64,000 nucleotides of DNA from Ariolimax columbianus. Its lineage: Eukaryota; Mollusca; Gastropoda; Stylommatophora; Arionidae. Where the stretch lies: positions 88,920,941-88,984,940 of the forward strand of contig JAVGWX010000002.1 of NCBI GenBank assembly GCA_036924085.1. The letters are read 5' to 3'. Within the stretch, counting starts at the first letter, position 1. Every line of letters starts with the position of its first letter. Both the position numbers and the translations under genes were made by a program. Of this stretch, positions 9,078 to 23,100 are shown piece by piece. Under the pieces are notes generated by a model. That model saw nothing but the letters and a program-made list of their open reading frames with translations, did not search any database and was not told where the DNA came from.

Positions 9078-12000
9078 CTGTCAACATAATTCCAAACAGT
9101 GAAGACATAAAGACATTTTTCATAAACGTAGAATGCACATAAAATTATTCAACATTTATATTATGAAACTTTCAACAAAATTTGTCAACCTTATTTCAAA
9201 ATGGAATCAGCAGCATTCCAAGAACATATGATTTTGCTATTCAATACCCCATAACTCAAAAGCATGACTTGTAACTAAGAGCAACATATTCAGACTGACA
9301 AACTTTACCTGGGGGACCCAGTGGTCTCGAGGTAGGGTCGATTTTTTCATATGGATCATTCGGTAAAAATGTACCCTGATCTCTGAGTAGTGAGATCAGA
9401 CAGCCGTGTGCAGTGGCTGGCACATTAAAAATCCCTTGGCAGTTGGAAATCAAAAAGACTAGGCTTAACAGCCGCTGCTCTGGCAAAATTAAAGTTAACA
9501 ATCTACTCAAATTATTCTAGCAAAATTCTGTCTTCACTGAGAATATGTCACAAAAACGGAACGGTGTGGCTATACCATCAGGTCTTGGTTATGGGGTTAT
9601 CGGAGTGGCATAGTTGGCGCCTGACAGGCTGCAGGTCTATCTTGCTCTAATTAACGCATCCACCACCACCAGTCCCAAAAATAGACGATTGTATATTCCA
9701 GGGGCTACCAATCTAACAGTTGGTAACAGATAATGGGATTGACCTGATAAGTCAACAGCAAATATCTGCCTGCCAAAAAATATGAAACATAGGAGGTCAC
9801 ACCTCCACACAACGTCTAACAACACAAGTGAACTGAAGATAGATAGAAACGTCACCAGATTGTTGTTCCAAGTGGCCTGACTTAAAGTCTTCTGAACTAC
9901 CCATTCTGACAAGTCAAGATATTGCAGTATGTTGTTTTATGTGACATAAAATGCAGACACAGAAAAAAGTCCATTTGAGACACTGTTATCAGGGATAAAG
10001 TGTTAGAGACTTCATTGTACTAAGTCACAGCTTGTGTAAGGTGGTTGATGCCTTTCCATCCCTAACTGTAGGTCTGAGGCACATCTACAAAAGAACTCTC
10101 AATAGCTGGGTCAACTGGAGTGTGTCAGTAGTAGGAGTTGAACCTCTGGCGAACCAGAAGAATGTTGTGTTTGGCTAAGAGAGTCTGAAACAGATGTAAA
10201 GAATGGGCGAGTGCATTGTCATTATGGAGCTGCAAAGTTCCCGTTGTTTATAGGTCTGGTCATTTGTGTTGCACAGCATCACGGTGACGAAACACATTTC
10301 TCTGGTTTGTCAGGCTTCCTACTTCCCCAACATGTTTCCTTATGATTTGTTACTGTTCCACCAAGCTGAAAATGCAACTACAAGGGACCCAATTTAAGTC
10401 ATGAGAAGACATTTTGCACAATGCAACAACCCAGCTGTACTTCATTCCTAAAGAGGCCTTTCTGAAATACTTAAAAACAATGGCAGGACCGCTGGTAGAA
10501 AGTGTGTAGACTCCCAAGGAGAGTACTTTGAAGGGGATTAGGGTTTCAAACCTCCAGGTGAGTAATTGTATTTTTCCGGCCCAAAGGTCAGATAATTTTT
10601 GAATACACCTCGTATGGGATATATTTCCTGCTATACAAACTAAGCTAATCAGGTTTCTGAAAAACCCTATTCGCAAAAATAATTTAAATAACCAACAAAA
10701 CATATCACAGTCACTCACCCTCAAGTGGTTTCGTCCATGGTCACCAATTATATCCTCAATCCCAGCCATCAAATGATCTGTCACCTAAGGGATATATAAT
10801 CAGCATTTAATACACTTGACCAATGTTGCCTCTACACAACTGTCATTAACTGAGTGCACACAACAGAACATAGTATGCACATACAAAATGAAATATTGCT
10901 ATATACTTTCGCCCATGTGTTCGAAGGGAGGAAGCTACTGTCCAGTCAGGCAAAACATACTGATCAGACCTGTTAGTCGGGTTAATCAAATACCTCACTT
11001 CTAAGCAGTTCTTCCTGAAAACAGCCTGCTTCATGGCAGTCTGGTTAATGAGGTGGGGATCAGCACCGTAATCCCCATAGTGGCCAGATTACTGAGGAGC
11101 CTCACATTGCACTACAGTCAGGTAGATCCCAGTGCACTTTTTCAAGTATGCCTCAAGATGTGAAGAGAGCTACTGTAACCCCCCACCAAAGAAAGTCATC
11201 AAGAGAACCTATCTCAAGTACAAGTGGCATTAGAATAAGCAACAACAACAACGTATGCGTTCAGTTCAGTTCAGGTGCCGTCTCCACATTGAAGGTCTCA
11301 GCTGCAATGGATCTCCAACGTTCTTTGTCTCTTAACCTGAAGGTGCAATTTGTCAGACTTTTCTCTGTCCATAGGACAGGTGATGCAACACAGGCTCTGC
11401 AGGCATAGGAATTCTAACCCCAGATGTTAACAATATGAATTGGTCAACTGTCCAGGTCTCATGGAGCAGAAGTGGTGCTCCAGTGAATGCTTGGCCATGT
11501 CAGAGTCCCAGGAAATGAGAAGGCTCATGAGCTGGCCAGAAGCGGAGCAACACTACCATAGCCACTACCTAGTGCAAAGAAATCCCAACCGTGCTACCAG
11601 AACCAGACATGGGCATTGAATAGGGCCCAGTAACAAAAGTTAGCCACCTGCGCAATGGGGTGCCTACAAAAGGTCACTAACAACACCAGAAGAGACAGAA
11701 TCACAAATATGAATATTCAGGAGAAGGTTGGAATAATTTCCTGCCTACAGTATATCAAGCAACACAGAATGAATTGGTTTGGCCACATTGTGAGAATGCA
11801 TCTAGACCACATTGATTATGCAACCTTTTACAGGAAAACATCAGGACCAAGGATGAGAGGTAGGCAGAGGAAAAGATGGATAGACAGCGTAAACGAGACT
11901 TGCAGTGAAATGGGGAAAAATGTTACTCGGGCCACGAAAGAGACGAGAGACAAATACATACCAGGACACTGGGCTACAACCCGGTAGAAAGTGATATGAC

Positions 12001-15000
12001 AAAAGAAAAAGATGAAAGCATGAGAGTTGTGCATGAGACCAGCAACATCATTATGTAAAACAATTCCCTAGGTGACCCTATACTCTGATTGGAGTGAAAA
12101 AAGGACTCGACTGATTTTATCAAGCCCACAATGGGTTTTCACTCTTATTTTCCCTGTGCCACTTAGTGGAATGTATTTGATTTCTTCAGTTGTTTTGTAT
12201 CTCTATACATGGTGTTAGTGATAGTGGGGGCTAGTGGCTGCAATTGCTTCTACAATTCTGACAATGATGGACAATCAAGAAGTTTGTGTTATGCTATTTC
12301 ATCATATACATCGCAGTGCTTGAAGTACTGTGTGTTCTCGCAGTCACTCTGTGAAGATGTTTGTTCTTCTTCATTGTTCGTTCTCAAAATCCAATTACCA
12401 AGCCCTGAAAAGGGTTCTGCAAGTAGCAGGATGTAGTCCAAGAAACATGATGCGTTGTGTCGTAGTTTACAGCTTGATTGTGATATTTACACCTTTCGGT
12501 CCGACACATTTGACTTCAGCGTGGCATTTTTTTGTAACGGGTTAGCCTTTCCTCTTTTATCCCTTCTCCATAGCCAGTCTGCCCTATCACAGCCTGTTAT
12601 TCAGGTTCACCACGTAGAGGTGGAGAAGGGTCTTGGCAGCTCTGGGTCACAGGCCCTGACGCTAGCAGTCAGCTTTAAGTCGCTGACCACTACAGTTCAT
12701 GCATTGCTCAGCATCTTGAATCCAGGTGTTTCTTCAATGAAGCATGTCTTGTTCCGAACCTGAAAATTGTACTCTGGTCTCCTCAGCTCAAATTGTTGAT
12801 ATCTTTGGGATTGGGTTGAGTCATTTCTGTTTTTATTTCTAAAAATCAACATCGTTGCACTACAAGCATATCCATAGGTGCCCTATTTCTCTCTCAGTAA
12901 ATGGTGCAGGGTCTTGTGTTGATTGTCCCTGTAGCTCACTGGCTGTACACTCTCCTGTTCTGTCGTCTCATGTGCCCCACTTCACTCTAATCTCGTTTGA
13001 TGTCAAAACTTAGCAGTCTATGGATTGCCGATTCATCTATTTCAGTCGTTGATTGATTTCAAAATGTCACTTCTATCTATCACTAAGATGTCAGTTCTTT
13101 CGCTGCCCTGAACCCCAGCATGACTAGGACAGTAGATCCATGTCAACCCTTGGAGATGTGAAGCCTCAGCAGCTGCTATCCACTAGTACCTCAGCCACCC
13201 CCTTCATGAGGCATGTCTGCATACAGAGTCCTTGCAGTCATACATGTAACTCACCAGCCCATCCATTGTTCTCCACAGTTGTAGATTATGTTTTTAGTAG
13301 TTTAGTGTTCTGGTGGAGATGTTCGGTTGTGGGGCTTGTTTGCTCCTGATTTTGCCAGTATGTCTGCACTTTCATTGTGCATGGGGTTAGCAACATCATC
13401 ATGTAAAACAATTTGCTAAAGGTGATCCTCTACTCCGGTTGGAGTGAAAAGAGACAAGATGGGAGAGAAAGTTGTGGCAATACGTGACCATCGCAGACCT
13501 CCAGTCGAGTAGTACAAGGTAAACTGGCAGGAAGAACACCCCAAACAACACGCAGATGATGGATACTTTCAACTGTCAAAAAAAAGACCAAGTTATCATA
13601 CTACGTCTCTGAACTGGCCACAACAGAATGAGACACCACCTGTACACCAAATTCAAGATAGGTGCCACCAGTCTATGTTACTGCGGCCTGGCAGACATGA
13701 CAGCAGCACATATACTTCAAGACTGTCCTCAGCACACACATCTAAGGAGAATGTTATGGCCCAAACCCACTCCCCTCGAGGACAAACTGTATGGAGGTAC
13801 TCAGACCCTGAAAAACTTGGAGAATCCATTGCTCCATACTTCAATCATGAAATACTTGGAAAATCTATCGCCCAATACTCAGAACCCGAAAAAATGTTAT
13901 TGGAGAATCCATACCTCCAGGGAACATGGCTAATGATAATGATAATGACTCTTACATGAGAATTGAGTTCCTTGTACATGGTAGGAGACTTCTCTGGGGC
14001 CAAGCTGATCTGAAGCAGGTGGACCAGTGGTTTGATGGTGATTCCCTGGAAAAAAAATGTAAAAGCCACAAACACTGTACTGAATCATGACATATATTCA
14101 TTTCATTTCATTATCCATATTACAGGGAAGGAAGACTAACATCTGGTCAAGCAAAATATACTGGCCAAGACCCTCATCTTTGCTTCCTCGTAGGCCTACC
14201 TGGAAAAAAGCTGTTTTCATAGCAGCCTGTCTAACAAGGTGAGGGATTGACGTGATCCCCGCAGTAGCGAGCGGCAAGCAGATGAAGCCAAGCATAGCAC
14301 ATCCGCCTGGAGAACCCCGGCCCACCTTCATCAGCATGCTCGGGATGTGAGGAAAGCTACTGGAACCCGCCACTTAATGTCCTTTTTAGGGTGCACAAAA
14401 GGGTAATTCTACTCATTGTGAGCATTCAACAACAACAACATGTCATAAGGCCCCAACTACAGCACATCCCCTTACAGAAAGTGTGTATCCAAGCATGTGC
14501 AGTGATGATTTTAACAGCAATGGCTTGATCAGGTGGCTAGACCCATGCACAACACACTTTAGTCATCTATTATTTTATTTTTTAAATTATTATTTTTTTT
14601 TCTTTTGCCTTGTTCCCTAAGACAGAGTGTGTTATGCTGTGTTTTGCATACTACAGACAGGTGCCTCCAACTTCACGGCACATAGAGGATGATGTGGTCA
14701 GCCTCACGTCAGCTGCCTTTACTTCCCAGATTTTTTTCTGGTTCCCAATTCTTGTGGCTGGGTTGACCACAGGAGCCAGTTTGCGATCAGAAAAAATATC
14801 ATGCACCAACTGGGAATTGAAGCCTGATCATTTGGCTGCAAGGCCAGTGCCCTAGCTACTGCGCTACCGTGACCACACTCTTACAGAACTTTAAAACGCG
14901 CCCTCAGGGTGAGGCCCTTCCATTGCACTTCGGTTGGGCTGATCCCTGCGATCACCCTAATTAGCAAAGATACATACAGACACACACATGCATCCAAGTG

Positions 15001-18000
15001 CTGGTTAATACGTCCTGATATCGCCCAAGGGACTACTGGGCTGGGGTGGAAAAGGGCGTCCCTCCACCAGTAGAACAGAGAAAAGCAAACCTTTAACGAA
15101 AGAAAAATAAAAACCACAACTACAAGGAAGGCGGAAAATAGAAAAAAAATTGTTAAAACAAGGAAGGGAGAGTAAAATTATCTCAGTAAAAATCAGCAGT
15201 TACTGCCCAGGGAAAAGGGTTTGAGGAGATTGAAAACAAGCTGTCAAGTTCTCTCAATGCCCTTGCAGAATACTACCTCAAGAATCACCTTAAACCAGAT
15301 CCTAGTAAAACCCAGAAACAGAGATGCAAAAAGAAAACTTCAGATTAGGTGGTAATGGCAGGAGCTTGAACACTGCACGGCTCCCAAATATCTAGGCGTG
15401 AAGTTAGACCAGACATTGTCTTACATGATGCACTGCCAGAAAACAAAGCAAAAGATACACGCAAGAAATAATATCAACCAAAAATTGACCAGCACAACAT
15501 GGGGGGGCATAGCTATCAGTTCTTGGGACATCTGCACTTGCCTTGTGTCTTTCCCGTGGCTGGATACGCTGCGCCAGTCTGGAAAAACTCTACTTATGCA
15601 AAACTAGTTGATAATATAGCAATAACTGAGGCGGGTTGGATAGTATCAGGGTGCTCAAAAACCACCCCCATTGATAAAATATACCCCATAATTGGCATGC
15701 ATCACCCGAGATTCGAAGAAGTGTCGCAGCAGATATTGAATGAGAAAAACAGGAGCATGACCCAAAGCACTCAATGTTTGGACATCAGGTACAGAGTACA
15801 AGACTCAAATTAAGACATAGCTTCCTAAAATCAACACAGCCCATACAGACAAATCCTGAAAGTCGCCGTATCGAGAGATGAAACGAATTGATGCAGGCTC
15901 CAGAAATGGAACTTTGGAAGGAACCTACCCCTGACATCATCTACCATACACAAAAAGGAAGTCGCTGAACAGACTCTGAACTGGTATATCATGGTGCAAG
16001 AGGAATATGAAACGATAGGGATACACAGATGACACATGTGACTGCGGCGCAATACAGGACCCTGACCACCTGATGACTGCACCAACCTACAGGAAATATG
16101 CAATAGGTGCAACATGCTGGAGGCAAATGACAAGGCAATCCATGTCGCTGAATACTGGATGCATACTGTATAAAGTGGAGATTGGACATGGAAAGAGAAG
16201 GAAGAGAGATCTGGCGAAAAATCAATCATGAAAAATGGCTTACAGAAGCAACTTCATTGCACCAGGTGTTCTTCTTCTTCTTCGTACGCTGTCAAATGTC
16301 AACCTGTATTTTTTTTTTAAAAGCAGCGGTCATCCTGAGGCTGTCGACACTGCCAGAGAGCTTGTCTAGTGTTGCCACTGGTGATGGCCACATGTGCTTT
16401 CTCTGGTCCTCGTATGTTGGGCAGTTTTGCAGCAGATGTTCAGCAGTCATTTTCCCGGTACCACAAGTGCATTCGTCAGTGCCACCTATCTTCAGTTTAT
16501 TGAATAGGTGGTACCTCAGTCTGTTGTGGCCTGTGCGGAGTATAAAGACCACGACCTGCTCTCTTCTGTTCGGCTGGTAATAGGCATCATTTTTTGTGTA
16601 GCCAGTATGTTCTGTTTCCCATTTGGCCATGTATCTGGCCCTAATAAGCCTTTTGGACTCTTCGTAGGTCACACTAGAATCTGGTTGTGGTAGTCTTGCA
16701 CCTTCTTTTGCCAGTCTGTCTGCCTCCTCGTTGCCTTGGATGTTACAATGGGATGGAACCCACTGTACCACTACTCTTTTTGGTGCGTACTGCTGGCATA
16801 GTTGACAGAGTACTGCTCTTAAATCATTGAGTTCAGTATTTTTCTGGCTTTCTAGTGCTGTGACCACGGCCAGGGCATCTGTAAACAGGACTATCTGGCT
16901 TTCATTACTTTCACCTGTCAGCATTGCTTCTACTGCAACCCTCAGTGCCTCTGCCTCCGCTCTGAAATTGGTTGATAATTTTCCAGTTGCCAATGACAGT
17001 GTTATTTTTCTACCATTTGGTAGGCTCAGGAATACCCCTGCACCTCCGTTCTGTGTTGTGTTTGTTACAGAGCCGTCGGTGTATGCATGGGTCCAGTCCA
17101 TGCTTGGGTAGTTTTTCGTTATGTACCTTAGGGTTATAACTTAACTTAACTTAACGTCTTTATACTGGTTTAGAAGACCTTGCAGAGTCTGTATACAACC
17201 AGTTACATTTACATCACCGTGCTCTAAAAGCTATGCGCATCCAGTTTATTCTTAAATGCATTAACTGTCCCTGCCTCCACTACCTCCCCTGGCAATGCAT
17301 TCCAAGCAGACACCACTCTCTGACTAAAAAAATATTTCCTAATATCTAATCTGGACCTCTCTTTAGTCAGCTTGTAGCTATGCCCTCGTGTTATTGTGGT
17401 TGGCTGTATTTTATAAAACTTGTTATAGTCTAGTTTATCCATTCCTCTGATCATCTTATAAACCTGTATTAAGTCACAACGAATTCTTCTCTCTTCGAGA
17501 CACTGTAGGCCGGTTTTTATGAGTCGTTCCTCCTAACTGTAATTCTGGAATCCCACTATCATCTTTGTCGCTCTTTTTTGTATTCTTTCTAGCATGTTTA
17601 TGTCCCCTCTATGATAAGGACTCCACACCTGTACACAGTACTCCAATCTAGGTCTAACTAAAGCTTTATACAGTTAGACGATCACTTCCTTGCTCCTATG
17701 TTTAATATTTCTTTTTATCATACCTAACATTGCATTTGCCTTTTTCACTGCTACCTTAACTTGCTCACTCACCTTTCCTGTACGATCTATTTTAACCCCT
17801 AGGTCCCTTTCCTTATCTATCTTTCTAATATTGTTTTCTCCCATTCTGTAATTATGTTCCATATTGGATGTACCCATGTGGATGACTGTACATTTATCTA
17901 TATTAAACTCCATTTGCCAGCTTACAGACCATTCTCGAATTTTATCTAAATCCGACATCAATATATCCACTTCTGCTTTAGATGAGACACTACTGGATAG

Positions 18001-20093
18001 TTTTGTGTCATCAGCAAATTTTGCAATCATGGATCCCATATCAATGTCCAAATCATTTATATATATCAAGAACAAAATTGGTCCCAAAACCGAGCCCTGT
18101 GGCACACCACTTTTCACTTCACACCACTCAGAGTGCTCCTTATTTATGCCCACCCTCTGCCTTCTTCCTGTTAACCAATTTTCAATCCATTTGGCAACTT
18201 CCCCACCTATTCCATGTGATTTTAACTTTCGAAATAATCTTTGATGTCTCTTCTTTCTTTTTCAGTCTGGCTGTTCTTGTTTCCAATACCTGGTATATTT
18301 TCTACCACCTCCGGAATGATATGCTGCTTCCAGGTAGGTTTGCATACAGTAGGGATGGGCTTTGGTATTGTTATAGTGTTCATAGGGTCTTCGCTCATCT
18401 TTGCTTTGGCTATTTCTGCAAAGTTTATCCGCTTTAGTTTCCCATTTCCAAATCTATTTAGTCTCTGATGCACTGGATGGTCTGTCAGTCTTCTGAGTTT
18501 CTCTGCTTGCTGCTGGGCTCTGCAGTCTCTTCTGTCGGTCATGGATTGCAGATTTGTAATCTTTTCAAGTTCTACAATTGCACCAGGTGTTCATTTCTTT
18601 TCATTGCTGAAAGTCCTGATGATAGAGCATGATTTCTGTAGCCCTTGCAGCGGATCAGACATTTCCCCCAGACTTTGTCAGGTACATATTTACAGCTGGG
18701 TCGACTGGGAGAAGCTGCCACAATAAAACATGCCAACTTGCCCGGTTTGTCAAACTGAGCATGACATGATCCGAACCTGGTACGTTGGGACTGTAAACCA
18801 AGTTCACAAAACCTGAGCCACATGCTCCTCAAATTATCTGGGATGGCATGAGAACCTAAATGAGAAACAGAAGAGTACTGAAAATTCTGATTTGCTCAAA
18901 GGACGGAAGATTGTGGTCCACGGGTGGTCTGCCGGGGTCTTGATGTATGACAAGGACAAAAATAGCACCACTGCCCCACAGAGAGCATGTCGTAAAAGGC
19001 GACTAACTGTGTGACATGGAATAACATCGGTCATGGTTAGGTGGTTTGTTAAGAGCAGCAGTATACAGACTCTGCAGGGTCTTCTAAACCAGTATAAAGA
19101 CGTTAAGTTAGGTTAAGTTAAGTTAAGTTAAGTTAACTTAAGTTAAGTTAAGGTTCTCTTCTTCTTCGTTTGTTCTCAATCTCCCGCTACCAAGCCTCGA
19201 ACAGGGCTTTGCAAGTAGCAGGATGTAGTCCGGAGAACGGAATGCGTTGTGTCGCTAGTTTTCAGCTTGACTGCGATATTTGCACCTTTCGGTCTGACAC
19301 ATCTGTCTTCGGCAGGGTCCTGATATAGCCTCTTAAAAAACAAATGAGCAAAATGATGGATGTTCGAATCCCACAAGTATCAAGAGTCCCTTGGTCTCAA
19401 GGGAAGTTGATTGGAGCCTAGTCTTATCGGAGACAGGTCCCGTGCACACCCTGTGCCCATAAAAGAACTTTTGAAAGTTTAATTAAGTTTTTTAAAGCAG
19501 GAAGTTAGCTGCTGTGCCTGAAAAAATTCTTAAGGTAACAAAATTCTACCCAATAGCAACCTGCATGAAGGCTAAAAAGAGGTGACCTAACCATAATGCA
19601 AAGGCACACAGGTCAATATCCTATTTGTCTGCACATTCGATAGCAAATATATTCACACGAAAGTACAATCACCACATCTCCAGAGGAGCGACTTAGAGAA
19701 GAGAGAGATGACAAAGAGCGATCCACGAAGAGTATCTTCATGGCATAATATGCAAAAACAGGATAAGGTACTCACTTGAACAAATACTGTGAAGACAATG
19801 ACCGCCAAAGTAGTGGTGACAAACATGTTCTTGGACTGTAGGTCTCTTTCGTCCAGCAGGGCCACAAGTGAGAAGCACACAGCTCCTCTAAGACCACCAT
19901 ATGCCTGGACAGAAATAGATAAATAAGTTTCAACTGATTCAATCAATTAATCAATTCATCAATCTATCTATCTACCTATCTTAAGTCCACTTGTGTCGTT
20001 AGAGGTCATGGGGAGGTGTGACCTCCTTTGTTTCATATTTGTTTTTACAGGTGACTTGCCAGGTCAATCCCAGTATCTGTTACCAACCACTAG

Positions 20094-20137
<44 letters not shown>

Positions 20138-23100
20138 AAGTTAGTTAGTTAGTTTTCTTTCCACTTGTGACATTGAGCATTGTTGAGAGCTTAAGTCTAT
20201 CCTGCGCCAAGTGCGTTGTTTCAGTCAATGTGAGCCCTTGTCGCTGCACAATCACTTGAATGTCGTCTATCCACTTGTCTCCTTGCCCTATAGCCAGATA
20301 TACCAGCGGTGTAAGCCTTCAGTAGAAGTTGATGAGGGTGCATTCTCATGAGATGACCAAACCAACTTATTTTCTGCCTGAAAATGTATTCGACACAAGA
20401 CGTAGTGCCGACCATACTTCGAATGTCGTCGTTCTGCATTCTGTCTCTCCTGGTAACACCGATGACCTTCCTCAAACACTTCCTTTCACAAGTCGAAATT
20501 CTGCTCTAACGAGCTCTGAACAGAGGCCATGTTTGACACTGGTAGCACAAAATCGGCATAAACATACTGTTTATCAGCTGTTGCTTGCTGCAAAAACTAA
20601 TGCGTGGGTGTCTAAGCAGTGGTGACAGCTGATAAGTCATTGCAGATACTTTCTGACACCTAGTCTCAATTTCCCTGTCAATCCTACAGTCTGCTGAAAA
20701 AATACTACCAAAATACTTGAACTTATGGACCTTTTGAAGAGCAATATCATTTATACTTATCTGTGAATGGCCCAAGAATCTACTGATCATCATAGCTTCT
20801 GTTTTGTTCTTGCTAATTCGCATATTGTATTTAGCACAGGTAGGTCGCAAGCGTGTTCATGTGGTTTTGCAGTTTGTTTTCATCATCGTACAGTAGGCAC
20901 TGATCATCTGCAAAGAGTAACTCGTGTATTGAGTTATGTTCTGCTTCAGATGTCTCAATTTGACCAGGCTCTGGTGCAATTTTGTCTATGCAGATGTTAA
21001 ACAACGGAGGAGAAAGCATACACCCTTGTCTCACGTCGATAGTGATTTCAAAAGCATCTGTGACACCATCAGTCTTTCTGACGACGTTCGTACTTGAACG
21101 ATACAGTGCTCTGACATTATCTAGGTTGGTAGCCTCTAAAATATACAATCGTCTATTTTTGGGACTGGTGGTGGTGAAAGCGTAAATTAGAGCAAGGTAG
21201 ACATGCAGCCTGTCAGACGTCATCTATGTCGCTCCACTAACCACATAACCAAGATCTGATGTTAGCCACACAGTCCCCTTCTACCAGCATATTCTCTGTG
21301 GGGCGAGAATCTCTAGAATAATTTGAGTAGATTTTTAACTAAATTTGTGTCTGAGCAGTGGCCATTAAGTCTACTCTTTACGATTACTAGCTGCCAAGGG
21401 ATTTTTAACTGCACACTGGTGTCTGATCTCACTACTCAGAGATCAGGGGAAACTTTTACTGGATGATCCATGTCAAACAAATCCAGGTCTTCACCATGAT
21501 TTGAACCCACAGCCTCCAGCACCCAAGGAGAACACCTTACCTCGAGACCTTAATCAATCAATCCATCAAAAACCTGACCACTCCTTGCGGAGTAAAGATC
21601 AACAAATACACACAAAGTATGAGCCATCCGAACAGTTCTGTTCACATCTTGCCTGCTGTTCTGAGACTGGCCTCCAGCTATCTCTTCCACCTCTTCTATG
21701 AGTGTCTCGGTAGCCCACTATTCCTCCTGCCCTGTGGATTCCAGAACAGAGATTGTATTGTAAAGGTACAAACTGCTTTACTCAATATGTGGCCTATCCA
21801 GTGCCAGCGCCTCATCCATGTCATGCTCTACTGGTATCTGCCCTGTTCTTTCCAACGCTTCAAAACGACGGTGGCAACCAAAACCACGGCTAACAATGTT
21901 CTTGCATAGCAACGGCCATTCTAACCAAATTAAAAACGAACGGCTACGTAGAAATAGCCTGAACAATACTGCTCTTTGATTGTAGAGAGTTCCGACTTCT
22001 GTAATGTACGGTTAGATACAAGCAACAGCGATTTTGAAATTTGTTTTAGACATTTAGAAATGATTTCTTATTTTTTTCACTTGGATTTGAAAATTGTCCA
22101 TTGTTGAGAATGAGGAGTAGAGTTTTTGCAACAGATTTTTCAGACGTAGATCTGTTTAGATTGTTTATGTAAATACAATAATTATGTTTATAGTTATGGT
22201 AAACATCGGTAATCCATTGCCGGCAAATTTGTTTTTCCAACTAAGTGACATCGAAAGCGGGTGGAGTCTAAATGTTTGTGCTGTTTGTCAACACTATCCC
22301 CTTCATTGTCTTTTACTCAGAATTAAAACCTTAACAATTGGGATAGAAATTTTTTTTAAACAACACTTTTTGTAACTTGTTAACATGATTGCTAAGGATG
22401 TCAAGAGTGTCCTGCATGTGCCATCACGGTGCAGACAAGCAACATCACGTTATAACTGCAGTTAAAAGATGGTCTCCCCACTATTGACATGCACCAAAGA
22501 GGAGCAGCGTTTTGTTATCTATTTCTTTAACAGCGAAGGGGTGAAACCTAAAGAAATCCATCTGCGAATAAAGGTTTAGTACGATAATGCATGTCTTTCA
22601 CTACATCAAGTGTATGAGTTGGTGTAGAAAATTCAAAAATGACGCAAGTTCTGTGACAGGCTGTTTACGACCGGTTCAGGCACACCGAGTAGTGACCCCA
22701 GAGTCGATTCCATTCGTTGACCACCTCGTAAAGGAAAATCGCTGATTGACTGTGAGTGAAAGGCATGCATAACCATATTGGACCTTCATTAGCCAATGAT
22801 GTTCTTTAGGTTTCACCAATTTGCTGCTCAAAAAACGGATAACAGAATACTGTTCCTCTTTGGTGCATGCCAATAGTGGGGATGGCCATCTTTTAACTGC
22901 AATTATAACGTCATGTTGTTCGTCTGCACCGTGATGGTACGTGCAAAGCACTCTTGAGATAAAATTATGAAATTGGAGCACATAGTGTTGTTATGGTAAT
23001 AAGCTTTCCTCACATGTCTACCTTGCACGTATTTTCTAAGAAGCACAGGAGAATGTAATTTTACAGATTGGGTTGCCAGGAATCAAAGGGTTAAGTTTAA

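Noticed and set aside
10350..10784. 144-codon minus-strand frame
   Set aside because: Only its first 22 codons are an NHE exon; the rest runs past the donor into intron and a mariner relic.
11655..11987. Host gene with a novel tail domain
   Set aside because: It matches the C-terminal end of a LINE also present at 20221-20475.
16827..17111. Frames opposite the RNase H domains (also near 48774, 54911 and 63040)
   Set aside because: Antisense shadows of the LINE coding strand; they recur with every copy.
22046..22240. Small frames in repeat family R
   Set aside because: They are not conserved among the four copies.
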